64,000 bases of DNA from HGM04593 sp045591315 (GCA_045591315.1 JAZNSN010000030.1:1-64000), one strand, 5' to 3'. Numbered from the stretch's first letter, positions 1-7,885 are shown. Notes: generated by a model from the sequence alone, not told the origin. Numbers and translations: made by a program.

Positions 1-650
1 CATGACAAAATTATAATATACAATGCTACATATAATAATGCAAATGGTACATAAAAGCATTCTACTTGTAATAAAGAAGCAATATGTCTTATAAATGCGG
101 ATAATGCAAATATATGAATTATAAAAAAGAAGTGTAGTTTGTAATTCGTTCTTTTAGGAAAACATAAAGCAGATAAGAACTTCATTATACATATGCAAAA
201 GTTTGCTTTTTCTTTTTTTACATTTTTCCATACATATATAGAAGTATTCACAATAGATGAAATACTTGCTATAAATATTAAGGCATAAAAAAACTTTATA
301 GACCAATCATATATAGAACACAAACGAAAGCAGAGATTAATCAACACAACAAATACTATTAACGCGATTGAGTCTTTTAGTCGTTTACTCATTTTTTCTG
401 TATCAATATCATCTATTACCTTATTTACAAACGTAGTCTTTCCTACGCCACGGTTACCCGTAATAAGGTACGCGCCTGACACCTTGTTACCACTCTCACC
501 TGTCAAAAGGTCCTTAAGACGTTCAGCAATCTTGTTTCTCCCAATAAAACCTGAAAATTCATCAGTTGCATGACGGAATTTGAAATTAGGGACACTAACA
601 TACATCCTCCTGTTTTTGTCTTTTTTGTTGTTTGTTTCTTGATTTTCCAT
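1..650 (-). CDS. Membrane P-loop NTPase, KAP-like (C-terminus beyond window)
   Basis: An open frame reads leftward from an ATG at 650 to the first base of the window, giving 216 residues without a stop, so the C-terminal part is missing. Residues 65-73 are a Walker A motif (GNRGVGKTT) following YLIT, a typical beta strand-P-loop. A short region with FIGR at residues 35-38 precedes it, as in many STAND/KAP NTPases. Soon after the P-loop come several hydrophobic stretches (roughly residues 95-108, 120-136, 172-190 and 200-216) that look like membrane helices. Membrane segments inserted soon after Walker A are known in KAP-family NTPases, which is why I favour that family. Walker B and the rest of the ATPase core must lie outside the window. 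The ATG lies 19 bases beyond the end of a decayed gene, so the two were probably one transcript. The role is unknown; KAP proteins are often accessory or defence-associated. Confidence 0.72.
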   Translation of the reverse strand, partial: MENQETNNKKDKNRRMYVSVPNFKFRHATDEFSGFIGRNKIAERLKDLLTGESGNKVSGAYLITGNRGVGKTTFVNKVIDDIDTEKMSKRLKDSIALIVFVVLINLCFRLCSIYDWSIKFFYALIFIASISSIVNTSIYVWKNVKKEKANFCICIMKFLSALCFPKRTNYKLHFFFIIHIFALSAFIRHIASLLQVECFYVPFALLYVALYIIILS

Positions 651-669
651 AGTAGTTATATTTATTTCT

Positions 670-982
670 TTAAATTACAAACTGTAAAGAGCTATCCCAT
701 CTAAACTCATTCGTGTATCTACCAATTGAGCATGGAATAAATCCTATGATACCCACAATAGACTCTTCCGACTCTGAATAACGCGAATCTCCGTAATTCA
801 CAACATTATCCCTACATCAAAATAGTAGTTATGAATGAATCCGTGATAATCCTTTGGTTGCCCATCTGCAAAACTTCACCAGAGGAATCAAGAGTAATCT
901 TTTTCTCTGTTTCAAATTCTATAATTTCTGAATAAAATAGGATTTCTATAATCTGTACCTTATTTTCAGCATTCAATAAGAA
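670..982 (-). pseudogene. Frameshifted remnant of an unknown gene upstream of the NTPase
   Basis: No single frame is open here, but the minus strand shows protein-like sequence that moves through all three frames. The first piece, from about 982, reads LLNAENKVQIIEILFYSEII and continues to a glycine-rich turn. It then passes to a frame with KDYHGFIHNYYFDVGIML. A third frame starting near VVNYGDSRYSE ends with FRWDSSLQFVI and a TAA at 672-670. No obvious start codon is present. At least two indels are needed to join the pieces. The fragment is at most about 100 residues, and I do not recognise a family. It ends 19 bases before the NTPase start, which suggests an old two-gene unit whose first gene has decayed. 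Sequencing error cannot be excluded. Confidence 0.5.
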
Positions 983-1391
983 TGTATTTTAACAAATGTC
1001 ACAATAAATTATAATTTTGCAAATACAACCTTGTCCGACAATGTCTAGACATATAAAATGCAGTATTTATTACTGGTAATGCGCTAACATACAATTGACA
1101 ATGATTTATAGTATATATACCTTTTCTTCCTCTTCCCCGTACAAGTTCGTACACATTATTCTACACAGTAATGCAACCGACTTTTAACGCACTATGCATA
1201 ACGAACATTCATGTACGTTTTCAATCATAGCTTCGCTATAATTGACTCTAATTTTTGCTACTTTAGATAACCGCATCTCGCATGGCATAACTTTCAGCTA
1301 TGCAGCACACGACTATTGCTCAGTAATCGCACTTTTCATCTCCTTTCCAGCGATAAATTCCAAGGAGTTCCAGTATAAGTTATAAACACCT
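983..1391. other. AT-rich gap with no supported gene
   Basis: About 400 bases with frequent stops in all frames. The reading frame on the minus strand at 1313-1522 (69 codons) has no ribosome site or recognisable composition and overlaps a good promoter on the other strand, so I do not call it. Confidence 0.5.
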
Positions 1392-1423
1392 CTTGCCGAT
1401 GCAATGGTTTTATTGTAGCTTTG
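1392..1423 (+). promoter_or_regulatory. Promoter for the small secreted-protein gene
   Basis: CTTG at 1392-1395 and TAGCTTTG at 1416-1423 are separated by 20 bases and match the Bacteroides -33/-7 pattern (TTTG, TAnnTTTG). The predicted transcript would carry a leader of roughly 145 bases before the ATG at 1578. Confidence 0.5.
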
Positions 1424-1577
1424 CAGCAACACAATAACAAGACATTCCATTGACGAGGAAAAGCAACAAAAACAACGATTCCATCGGCAAAGAAAGAGCC
1501 TTGCAGCCAACAAATTGGGCAAAAATGGTGCTATAGTTAGAAAGTACCGGCAGAATCGGGGTTTTTACACTTGAACA

Positions 1578-1967
1578 ATGAAACGCATTGCAACCATACT
1601 TTTATTACTGCTACTGCCTGCGCTTTATACAGGCAGCCAGGCAGCTACAGCCTTTGCTCCCGATAACGGCACAGAAAAAGTATGCATGCTTGATGACAAG
1701 TTAGGCGCAAACATCGATGAGCTTGCCGACATTCTGAGCAACTGCAGTTTCGAGCCGGTACAGGACTGCTGTACATTTCATGCACGAAACAACGGGCACA
1801 CAGTTACCAGATGCCCTCTCAAGGAGTACAAAAACGCAACACTCTCCCCTACACTATACAAGCATAAAAGCACGATTCCATCGGGTGAGAAGAGCCAAAA
1901 GGCAGTAGCCTCTTCGCGACACACGCACGGCTATTACATCTATGCCTTGAGGCACATAATAATTTAG
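1578..1967 (+). CDS. Small secreted protein of unknown function
   Basis: A 129-residue protein with a clear signal peptide: MKR, a run of leucines and a likely cleavage after GSQA near residue 22. The mature part has several cysteines (around residues 36, 56, 63-64 and 79), a basic Ser/His-rich linker, and a tyrosine-containing hydrophobic tail, GYYIYALRHIII, at the C-terminus. I do not recognise a family. It is preceded by a convincing Bacteroides-type promoter with a long leader, and followed after about 200 bases by a small membrane-protein gene on the same strand. The signal peptide and promoter are the main reasons to call it a gene rather than a chance frame. Confidence 0.55.
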   Translation: MKRIATILLLLLLPALYTGSQAATAFAPDNGTEKVCMLDDKLGANIDELADILSNCSFEPVQDCCTFHARNNGHTVTRCPLKEYKNATLSPTLYKHKSTIPSGEKSQKAVASSRHTHGYYIYALRHIII

Positions 1968-2125
1968 CTTTATCTAAAAACAAACGCAAGGCCCCATGCA
2001 TTGCATACAACGCCCTGCATGCAGCCGGCATAGCAACCAAGTTGCTCATGCCACTATATGCCTTGCATCCATTTCTACATTAAAGACCCCAAATACTTTA
2101 AAGAGGATAAAACCTATTATAAACA

Positions 2126-2145
2126 GGTATAGCACGAGCTATACC
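2126..2145 (+). repeat. 8-bp perfect hairpin in the leader of the next gene
   Basis: GGTATAGC, four loop bases, GCTATACC, ending 18 bases before the ATG at 2164. There is no T run, so it is not a terminator. It could affect translation of the downstream gene, but it may be chance. Confidence 0.4.
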
Positions 2146-2163
2146 AATCAAAAGAATATAATC

Positions 2164-2646
2164 ATGAATACAGAGATAAACAAAGAGATACTTGAGAGAA
2201 ACAACATAGCAGTCAAAAGCAGAATGACAGTATGGCCGTTTGCCCTACTGGCAATTGCCGCAGCCGCATTCGGCATAGCATTCGCTCTCGACAATGCAAG
2301 CGAAGCGAAAATGCCGGTTCTTTTTGCAGCCATAATACTAACAATATTCGGCATAGCAAAACTATTCACCTTTCCAAAAGTGTTGTTCCACATCACAAGC
2401 GAGGAGACATTTACGGAAAATACTCTGTACTTCGAAAGCGAAAAGAAGAACAGCGTACTTGCCATGCTTGAGAAAGGCGAGTTTACAAAACTGAAAAGCG
2501 AGGCAAAGGAGAGAAACAGCATGCCAATAAAGGTCGAAATGTACGAAACCGCCTCAGGAAGCATTGTGCTGTACCGTGTGTATAACTTTATACCTTATAT
2601 ATATGAACCGCTTACCGATTATATTGTCTATAAAAAAGCATGTTAA
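2164..2646 (+). CDS. Small membrane protein of unknown function
   Basis: A 160-residue protein starting at ATG 2164. The frame stays open further upstream to 1996, but the upstream part lacks a hydrophobic start and reads as a basic, low-quality sequence, so the internal ATG is preferred. Two adjacent hydrophobic helices (about residues 22-42 and 49-67) are followed by a charged cytoplasmic or periplasmic domain rich in Glu, Lys and Thr. The arrangement resembles small two-helix membrane proteins with a soluble C-terminal domain, but I do not recognise a family. The gene is followed by a strong hairpin terminator. Confidence 0.65.
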   Translation: MNTEINKEILERNNIAVKSRMTVWPFALLAIAAAAFGIAFALDNASEAKMPVLFAAIILTIFGIAKLFTFPKVLFHITSEETFTENTLYFESEKKNSVLAMLEKGEFTKLKSEAKERNSMPIKVEMYETASGSIVLYRVYNFIPYIYEPLTDYIVYKKAC

Positions 2647-2702
2647 GTTTTCTTTTTAGAAAACCTATTAGAAAAATATCAAGATAAAAATTTCCTGAAC
2701 AT

Positions 2703-2735
2703 AAATCTCCGCTCTTTTTAGAGCCGGAGATTTTT
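2703..2735 (+). terminator. Intrinsic terminator after the small membrane-protein gene
   Basis: AAATCTCCG pairs with CGGAGATTT across an inner CTCTTTTTAGAG stem-loop and is followed by T residues. Confidence 0.8.
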
Positions 2736-2736
2736 C

Positions 2737-2978
2737 TATACCTGAAAAGCACAAAGTGCTGCATAAAGAAAAATTCTGCAATATTTGAAAACTATTGCAA
2801 AGAAAAAGTAATTTATACTTAACTGAAGCTGAAACTTTAACCACATTTTTATAACCTCACAAAAGAGCTTTATATATATACCTTATTTATTATATGCCAA
2901 TACTAGCGATAAAAAGGACAAAACAATGCTTGTTTTAACATTATTTTACATTATACTAAAAAAAAATATATGAAAAGC
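2737..2978. other. AT-rich intergenic stretch
   Basis: About 240 bases of A/T-rich sequence between the terminator and the promoter of the outer-membrane protein gene. I see no gene or clear structure in it. Confidence 0.6.
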
Positions 2979-3009
2979 ATTGCCATGAATTATAAAAGCT
3001 ATATCTTTG
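2979..3009 (+). promoter_or_regulatory. Promoter of the outer-membrane barrel gene
   Basis: ATTG at 2979-2982 and TATCTTTG at 3002-3009 are spaced by 19 bases. The -7 element is an exact TAnnTTTG match. The start codon lies about 90 bases downstream. Confidence 0.65.
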
Positions 3010-3097
3010 CAACAAGAATTAATAATTAATCCAATTCTCTAACGCCGGATTAGGGAATGTTGAAATAATTTCCGGTAAAACAAAAAATCAAAAAACA

Positions 3098-3601
3098 ATG
3101 AAAAAAGTATTTTTGACTCTTGCACTTGTATTGACAACAGTAGTAGCTAGTGCACAGTGGTATGTAGGTGGTGGTCTTGGTTTCTCTAAGCAGGACGATC
3201 AGACAACAATCAACATTAAGCCAGAGGCTGGTTACAAGCTCAACGACGCTTGGACAGTAGGTGCTGAGGTTGCTCTTGAGTGGGAGAAGGACGTTAAGAC
3301 AGCTATTGATGTAACTCCTTACGCTCGTTACACATTCCTTACAGCAGGTGAGTTCTCAATGTTCGCTGAGGGTTATGTAGCTATCAAGTACACAAAGCCT
3401 GAGGTTGGCGACGCTACAACAGGTTTCGCTGTAGGTGTTCGTCCAGGTGTTGCTTACAACCTTTCTGAGAACTGGACTATCGCTGCTAAGCTTGGTAAGG
3501 GTCTCAACTTCCAGGACAAGAAGTATGTTGGCGCTGCTAAGTCTAAGTTCGCTCTCGACTTGGAGAACAAGCTCTCTTTCAGCCTCTACTACAACTTCTA
3601 A
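3098..3601 (+). CDS. Small outer-membrane beta-barrel protein
   Basis: A 167-residue protein with a signal peptide (MKKVFLTLALVLTTVVASAQ, cleavage near residue 19) and alternating hydrophobic/polar strands consistent with an eight-stranded OmpA/OmpW-type barrel. It ends in LSFSLYYNF, with a terminal phenylalanine as expected for proteins inserted by the BAM complex. There is no OmpA peptidoglycan-binding domain. Codon use is strongly biased to GCT, GGT, GTT and CGT, unlike its neighbours, which suggests high expression. It has its own promoter and a strong terminator, so it is monocistronic. Function beyond a structural barrel or small porin cannot be assigned. Confidence 0.85.
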   Translation: MKKVFLTLALVLTTVVASAQWYVGGGLGFSKQDDQTTINIKPEAGYKLNDAWTVGAEVALEWEKDVKTAIDVTPYARYTFLTAGEFSMFAEGYVAIKYTKPEVGDATTGFAVGVRPGVAYNLSENWTIAAKLGKGLNFQDKKYVGAAKSKFALDLENKLSFSLYYNF

Positions 3602-3623
3602 TCTTAGAGGATAACAAAAATAA

Positions 3624-3655
3624 AAAAGGATGTGGTTTCCACATCCTTTTTTATT
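3624..3655 (+). terminator. Intrinsic terminator after the barrel gene
   Basis: AAAAGGATGTGG, a three-base loop and CCACATCCTTTT, followed by more T residues: a perfect 12-bp stem. Confidence 0.9.
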
Positions 3656-3688
3656 TTATATAATATAGCCATTGACTCAAAAAAATTT

Positions 3689-3776
3689 TGGTTGATGTCA
3701 TATCGAAGAAGCAAAGCGACTGAGATATCTCAGTACAGTTTATTTAGGGTTCCCTCACGACGTACTGGGATGAACA
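3689..3776. repeat. Dispersed imperfect palindromic repeat, fullest copy
   Basis: The left arm reads TGATGTCATATCGAAGAAGC and continues AAAGCGACTGAGATATCTC; the right arm has GTTCCCTCACGACGTACTGG and GATGA. This is the architecture of the short intergenic repeats common in Bacteroidales (GTCATTTCGA...AGCGAAG...GAAATCTC...CCTCAC...CG...GGATGAC). Partial copies occur near 35254 and 35913. Confidence 0.55.
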
Positions 3777-3830
3777 TATCCGCGAAGATAATTTGAAGCG
3801 GATCAACATCTATATTATTGCTTATATAAT

Positions 3831-3862
3831 ATTGCATCACACATTTCAAAACTGTAAATTTG
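3831..3862 (+). promoter_or_regulatory. Promoter of the lrgA-lrgB operon
   Basis: ATTG at 3831-3834 and an exact TAAATTTG at 3855-3862 are spaced by 20 bases. The first start codon is 27 bases downstream. Confidence 0.65.
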
Positions 3863-3888
3863 CATAAGAAAAGCAAGCGACACTACAC

Positions 3889-4251
3889 ATGAAATACATT
3901 ATACAGTTTGAAATAATAATAGCGATATCACTCATAGGAGAGTTGCTGAACCGCATTATACCGTTGCCAATACCAGCCAGCATATACGGCATGGCAATAC
4001 TCTACATCGCACTATGCACTGGAGCCATAAAGCTCTCATCGGTTAAGGAAACAGGCAAGTTCCTTATATACATAATGCCAATGATGTTTATTCCTGCCGC
4101 AGTAGGGCTCATTGAGACATGGGGAGCAATGCAGGAGTTCCTTACAGCTATTATCGTCATTTCATTAGCCTCTACAGTTCTTGTAATGGCTGCAGCAGGG
4201 CATATCACGCAAATTATCATCAAGCATAAGGGAAAGGAGGAAAAGAGATGA
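3889..4251 (+). CDS. lrgA: CidA/LrgA family holin-like protein
   Basis: A 120-residue membrane protein with four hydrophobic segments. It carries the family's N-terminal signature, in which a short helix is followed by GELLNRIIPLPIPASIYGM, the conserved LPIPxSxxGM loop. In Gram-positive bacteria CidA/LrgA proteins modulate murein hydrolase export and export small metabolites such as pyruvate together with LrgB; the substrate here is not known. The gene overlaps the start of the lrgB-type gene by 4 bases (ATGA), so the two are translationally coupled, the usual arrangement. Length fits the family. Confidence 0.9.
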   Translation: MKYIIQFEIIIAISLIGELLNRIIPLPIPASIYGMAILYIALCTGAIKLSSVKETGKFLIYIMPMMFIPAAVGLIETWGAMQEFLTAIIVISLASTVLVMAAAGHITQIIIKHKGKEEKR

Positions 4252-4940
4252 AAGAACTGCTTCAGGACTCGCTTTTCTTCGCTGTAGGCATAAGTGTAGG
4301 AACATTTCTGCTTGGAACTCTTATAAAGAAGAAATGGAACTTTTTCCTCTTCAATCCTCTACTGCTCTCCATAACCGCAACAATAGCGGCACTCCTTATA
4401 ATAGGGATCGACTACCAGCACTACAACAACGGCGCAAAATACCTGAGCTACCTGCTCACACCGGCAACAGTAGCTCTGGCAATTCCGTTATACGAGCAGA
4501 CCATGCTTCTGAAGAAGAACTTCACCGCTATTATTGTAGGAATTGCATCGGGTGTGCTCATGAGCTTTGTATCGATATTTGCAATGGCCTTGCTGTTCAA
4601 GTTGGGACATACAGAATATGTAACACTGCTCCCGAAATCCATTACTACCGCTATTGGAATAAGCCTCTCGCAGGAACTGCAAGGTTATGTAGCAATCACG
4701 GTGACTGCAATAATAATGACCGGCTTGCTCGGAAACATTGCCGGAGGAATTATCTGCCGCATATTGGGCATAAAGCACCCTATAGCCAAAGGTATTGCAA
4801 TTGGCACCGCATCGCATGTAATGGGAACAGCTAAAGCCATGGAAATAGGCGAGATTGAAGGTGCAATGAGCAGTCTTTCGATTGCTGTTGCCGGGTGCAT
4901 GACTGTGGGAGCTGCAATATTCTTCGAAGGACTGATATAG
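4248..4940 (+). CDS. lrgB: LrgB/CidB family inner-membrane protein
   Basis: A 230-residue multi-pass membrane protein. Conserved family features include LLPKSITTAIGISLS in the middle and HPIAKGIAIGTASHVMGTAKA near the C-terminus, ending in an Ala/Gly-rich helix. LrgB works with LrgA in a membrane channel or transporter that affects autolysis and metabolite release. The start overlaps lrgA by 4 bases. No LytS/LytR-type regulator is nearby, so control would have to come from elsewhere. Confidence 0.92.
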   Translation: MKELLQDSLFFAVGISVGTFLLGTLIKKKWNFFLFNPLLLSITATIAALLIIGIDYQHYNNGAKYLSYLLTPATVALAIPLYEQTMLLKKNFTAIIVGIASGVLMSFVSIFAMALLFKLGHTEYVTLLPKSITTAIGISLSQELQGYVAITVTAIIMTGLLGNIAGGIICRILGIKHPIAKGIAIGTASHVMGTAKAMEIGEIEGAMSSLSIAVAGCMTVGAAIFFEGLI

Positions 4941-5012
4941 AACTTACTTGCAAATGTTTGATAACACAAAATTTATCACTAATTTAGCAGGGACAACCAA
5001 TACCGACCGGTC

Positions 5013-5435
5013 ATGAAGATTGCTGTAGATTTTGACGGAACAATAGTTGAGCATGAATACCCGAAGATTGGCAAGGAGCTTCCCTTTGCCACGCAAACGC
5101 TCAAACTGCTCATAAACAAGCATAACCACCAAGTCATCTTGTGGACAGTCAGGAAAGGGAAATTGCTCCAAGAGGCAGTTAACTGGTGCAAGGAACGCGG
5201 TATCGAGTTCTATGCAGTAAACAAGAACTTCCCCGAAGAGGAACTTGACAATAATGGCGGATATTGCAAAATTGACGCAGAGCTGTTCATCGACGACCGC
5301 AACATGGGCGGCTTGCCGAACTGGGGAGACATATACAAAATGGTTACAGAAGAAAAAAGCTGGAAGGATATTTACTCCACTGCTGCCGACAACGATGAAA
5401 GAAACAGGAAGAAGAAAAAAGGTTGGTTCTGGTAG
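5013..5435 (+). CDS. HAD-superfamily hydrolase, BT0820-like
   Basis: A 140-residue protein opening with MKIAVDFDGTIVEHEYP, the HAD motif I (DxDGT) with both catalytic aspartates at residues 6 and 8. Motif II is the Thr in ILWTVR (about residue 45). Motif III/IV correspond to a lysine region near NKNFPEE and to ELFIDDRNMGG with a DD pair at about residues 92-93. There is no large cap domain, as in the small BT0820-type phosphatases described from Bacteroides, so substrates are probably accessible sugar or polyol phosphates. The C-terminus is very basic (RNRKKKKGWFW). It starts 72 bases after lrgB and may be co-transcribed. Confidence 0.85.
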   Translation: MKIAVDFDGTIVEHEYPKIGKELPFATQTLKLLINKHNHQVILWTVRKGKLLQEAVNWCKERGIEFYAVNKNFPEEELDNNGGYCKIDAELFIDDRNMGGLPNWGDIYKMVTEEKSWKDIYSTAADNDERNRKKKKGWFW

Positions 5436-5529
5436 AAAAAACTGAAATGCATTTCTTCTTAATAATCAACGTCTTTCCGAAACAAGCCACAGAATAATTA
5501 AAAAAGTTATAAAAAAACTGCTGAAAAGA

Positions 5530-5560
5530 TTTGCAGAGTTAAAATAAAATAGTACCTTTG
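5530..5560 (+). promoter_or_regulatory. Promoter of tRNA-Lys
   Basis: TTTG at 5530-5533, 19 bases, then TACCTTTG at 5553-5560: a perfect Bacteroides-type promoter 17 bases before the mature tRNA. Confidence 0.85.
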
Positions 5561-5577
5561 CAACGCGTTAAGGCAAT

Positions 5578-5650
5578 GCGCTGTTAGCTCAGTTGGTAGA
5601 GCAATTGACTCTTAATCAATGGGTCCAGGGTTCGAGTCCCTGACGGCGTA
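5578..5650 (+). tRNA. tRNA-Lys (anticodon CTT)
   Basis: A complete cloverleaf. The acceptor GCGCTGT pairs with ACGGCGT, including two G-U pairs. The D arm is GCTC...GAGC. The anticodon stem ATTGA/TCAAT encloses the loop CTCTTAA, giving anticodon CTT. The T arm CAGGG-TTCGAGT-CCCTG is intact and the discriminator is A. CCA is not encoded. It has its own promoter and terminator. Confidence 0.95.
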
Positions 5651-5651
5651 C

Positions 5652-5686
5652 AAAACGGAGAAAGATAACTTTCTCCGTTTTTATTT
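5652..5686 (+). terminator. Terminator after tRNA-Lys
   Basis: AAAACGGAGAAAG, loop ATAA, CTTTCTCCGTTTT and a T run: a 13-bp perfect stem directly after the tRNA. Confidence 0.92.
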
Positions 5687-5699
5687 TTATATCCACACA

Positions 5700-5733
5700 A
5701 AAAGAATAGCATACGGTTTCCCGTATGCTATCC
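5700..5733 (-). terminator. Terminator of the tyrS operon
   Basis: Read on the minus strand, GGATAGCATACGG, a short loop and CCGTATGCTATTC are followed by TTTTTG. It lies just downstream of the tyrS stop and is convergent with the tRNA terminator. Confidence 0.85.
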
Positions 5734-5753
5734 AAAAACAATATGAGTACTTT

Positions 5754-7049
5754 TTATCTTGCGATAATCAAGTAATAGTTCTTCTTGCCCTTCTGAACAA
5801 GAATGTATTTGTCATTAAGCAGGTTCTCTGCATTTATAACCTGATCAAAAGCGGCAAGTTTCTCTTTATTGACAGAAACACCGCCACCCTGCACAAGCTT
5901 GCGCATCTCGCCCTTAGAAGCGAATATCGCAGCCATATCGGTTGTGAGGTCAACAGCTTTAACACCCTCTGCAAGAGCCTCACGTGAAACCTCAAACTGA
6001 GGAACGCCGTCGAATACAGCTAGGAGAGTATCCTCGTCGAGCGAACGGAGAGCCTCTGTCGATGCATTGCCGAAGAGAATACCCGATGCCTCTACCGCCT
6101 TGTTGTACTCCTCCTCGCCATGAACAAGCAGAGTTACCTCCTTGGCAAGACGCTTCTGCAACAGACGCATGTGAGGAGCCTGGGCATGCTCTGCAACAAG
6201 AGCCTCTATCTCCTCACGGCAGATAGATGTGAATATCTTTATGTACTTCTCGGCATCCTCATCGCTAACATTGAGCCAGAACTGGTAGAAGCGATAAGGT
6301 GATGTATAACGCTTGTCAAGCCATATATTGCCCTGCTCTGTCTTTCCGAACTTCTTGCCGTCGGCCTTTGTAATGAGCGGACATGTGAGAGCAAACACCT
6401 CGTTGCCCGACATCTTGCGTATCATCTCTGTACCGGTTGTAATGTTGCCCCACTGGTCGGCACCTCCTAACTGAAGCTTGCAACCGTGAGTCTCATTCAG
6501 GTGCACGTAGTCGTAGCCCTGGAGCAACTGATAAGTAAACTCGGTGAAGGACATGCCGTCGGTACCGGCTTCGCCTGAGAGACGGCGTTTCACAGAGTCC
6601 TTGGACATCATGTAGTTCACTGTTATCATCTTGCCTACATTGCGGATGAAATCAAGGAACGAGAACTCCTTCATCCAATCGTAATTGTTCACCAGAATCG
6701 CTGCATTCGGAGCATCGCTCTCAAAGTCGAGGAAGCGTGCAAGCTGCTTCTTCAGTGCCTCCTGGTTATGACGCAGCTTCTCCTCATCGATGAGCACACG
6801 TTCCTTTGACTTGCCCGAAGGGTCACCTATCATACCTGTAGCACCGCCGATAAGAGCTATAGGCTTGTGGCCGCATAGCTGGAAATGGCGAAGCATCATA
6901 ACTCCGACAAGGTGGCCGATGTGAAGTGAATCGGCAGTCGGGTCAATACCCAAGTACGCACTTGTCAACTCCTTTTGCAACTGTTCTTCTGTTCCGGGGG
7001 TCATATCCTGAATCATACCCCTCCATTTAAGTTCCTGTACAAAATTCAT
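5754..7049 (-). CDS. tyrS: Tyrosyl-tRNA synthetase
   Basis: A 431-residue class I aminoacyl-tRNA synthetase that charges tRNA-Tyr in the cytoplasm. The Rossmann catalytic domain shows YLGIDPTADSLHIGHLVG with the HIGH motif near residue 43. The tyrosine-binding YxLLQGYD is at about residue 175, GGADQWGNI follows, and the KMSKS-equivalent is KFGKTEQGN at about residue 233. The C-terminal part contains an S4-type RNA-binding region (MRKLVQGGGVSVN). Length matches bacterial TyrRS. It lies 32 bases downstream of the metallo-hydrolase gene on the same strand and is probably the last gene of the tamL operon. Confidence 0.97.
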   Translation of the reverse strand: MNFVQELKWRGMIQDMTPGTEEQLQKELTSAYLGIDPTADSLHIGHLVGVMMLRHFQLCGHKPIALIGGATGMIGDPSGKSKERVLIDEEKLRHNQEALKKQLARFLDFESDAPNAAILVNNYDWMKEFSFLDFIRNVGKMITVNYMMSKDSVKRRLSGEAGTDGMSFTEFTYQLLQGYDYVHLNETHGCKLQLGGADQWGNITTGTEMIRKMSGNEVFALTCPLITKADGKKFGKTEQGNIWLDKRYTSPYRFYQFWLNVSDEDAEKYIKIFTSICREEIEALVAEHAQAPHMRLLQKRLAKEVTLLVHGEEEYNKAVEASGILFGNASTEALRSLDEDTLLAVFDGVPQFEVSREALAEGVKAVDLTTDMAAIFASKGEMRKLVQGGGVSVNKEKLAAFDQVINAENLLNDKYILVQKGKKNYYLIIAR

Positions 7050-7081
7050 AACTATATATTTTTGTTGATATTATATTAAAA

Positions 7082-7885
7082 TCACAAACGGAACAACTGC
7101 GACGGCGTTGTACGCTTAAGGACATTGAGCTGTACATCCTTGCCCGCAATTATGCCATACTCGCCGAACTCCATTGTAACCGCCTTGTATGCCAGTTCGG
7201 GATGATTGTTCTCCTCGCTCAAATGGCATAGCCATATATACTTCAGATGCTCATTGAAATGGGAAGCAAGATACTTGGCTGTAACCTGGTTGCTGAGATG
7301 CCCTCTCGGACCTGAGACGCGGACCTTAAGGAACTCCGGATAACGCCCCATTGCAAGCATCTGCTCTTCGTAGTTTGATTCAATCACAAGATAGTTGGCC
7401 TGGTCGATATAAGATGAAGCGACATCTGTTATCTCGCCCAAGTCTGTCGCAATACAGAACTTCTTGTCTCCAACTTCAATGAAATAGCCTACATTGTCGC
7501 TGCCGTCATGCGGTACCTCAAAAGGAGTTATCTCAAAATCACGGAACACGATTTTCTCCTCTTTCTCTACATAACGCACGTACATAGGCTCAATAGGCTT
7601 CGATATGCAGTAGTTCCTGTTAATGCCCTCGTGCACTTCCTTTGTTGCATATACCGGTATATTAGCCTTTGAAGATATCACTCCAAGCGACTTGATATGG
7701 TCGGCATGATCGTGAGTAACGAACATTGCACAGATGCTTTCAAAGGGTATGCCTTCTTTCTTGAGAGCATTCCTTATAGTCTTTGACGGTATTCCCGCAT
7801 CTATAAGAATACCGTAGTCACCTACCCCTAGGTAGTAACTATTGCCGCAGCTTCCGCTGCCGATACTCATGAAACGAATCTCCAT
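7082..7885 (-). CDS. Metallo-beta-lactamase-fold hydrolase, WalJ/YycJ-like
   Basis: A 267-residue protein. I take the ATG at 7885, because the longer frame (to 7999) would overlap the end of tamL and adds a non-homologous tail, whereas MEIRFMSIGSGSCGNSYYL is the usual N-terminus of the family. Metal-binding residues are visible: THDHADHI (HxHxDH) near residue 65, a later His in VPHDGSDN, the Asp in IATDLGE and a His in CHLSEENNH. WalJ/YycJ proteins are nuclease-like metallo-hydrolases linked to cell-wall and DNA-repair phenotypes in Firmicutes; the role in Bacteroidales is not established. It starts 37 bases after tamL and precedes tyrS. Confidence 0.88.
   Translation of the reverse strand: MEIRFMSIGSGSCGNSYYLGVGDYGILIDAGIPSKTIRNALKKEGIPFESICAMFVTHDHADHIKSLGVISSKANIPVYATKEVHEGINRNYCISKPIEPMYVRYVEKEEKIVFRDFEITPFEVPHDGSDNVGYFIEVGDKKFCIATDLGEITDVASSYIDQANYLVIESNYEEQMLAMGRYPEFLKVRVSGPRGHLSNQVTAKYLASHFNEHLKYIWLCHLSEENNHPELAYKAVTMEFGEYGIIAGKDVQLNVLKRTTPSQLFRL

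Noticed and set aside
1313..1522. A 69-codon minus-strand frame
   Set aside because: Overlaps the promoter and leader of the small secreted-protein gene; no ribosome site or protein character.
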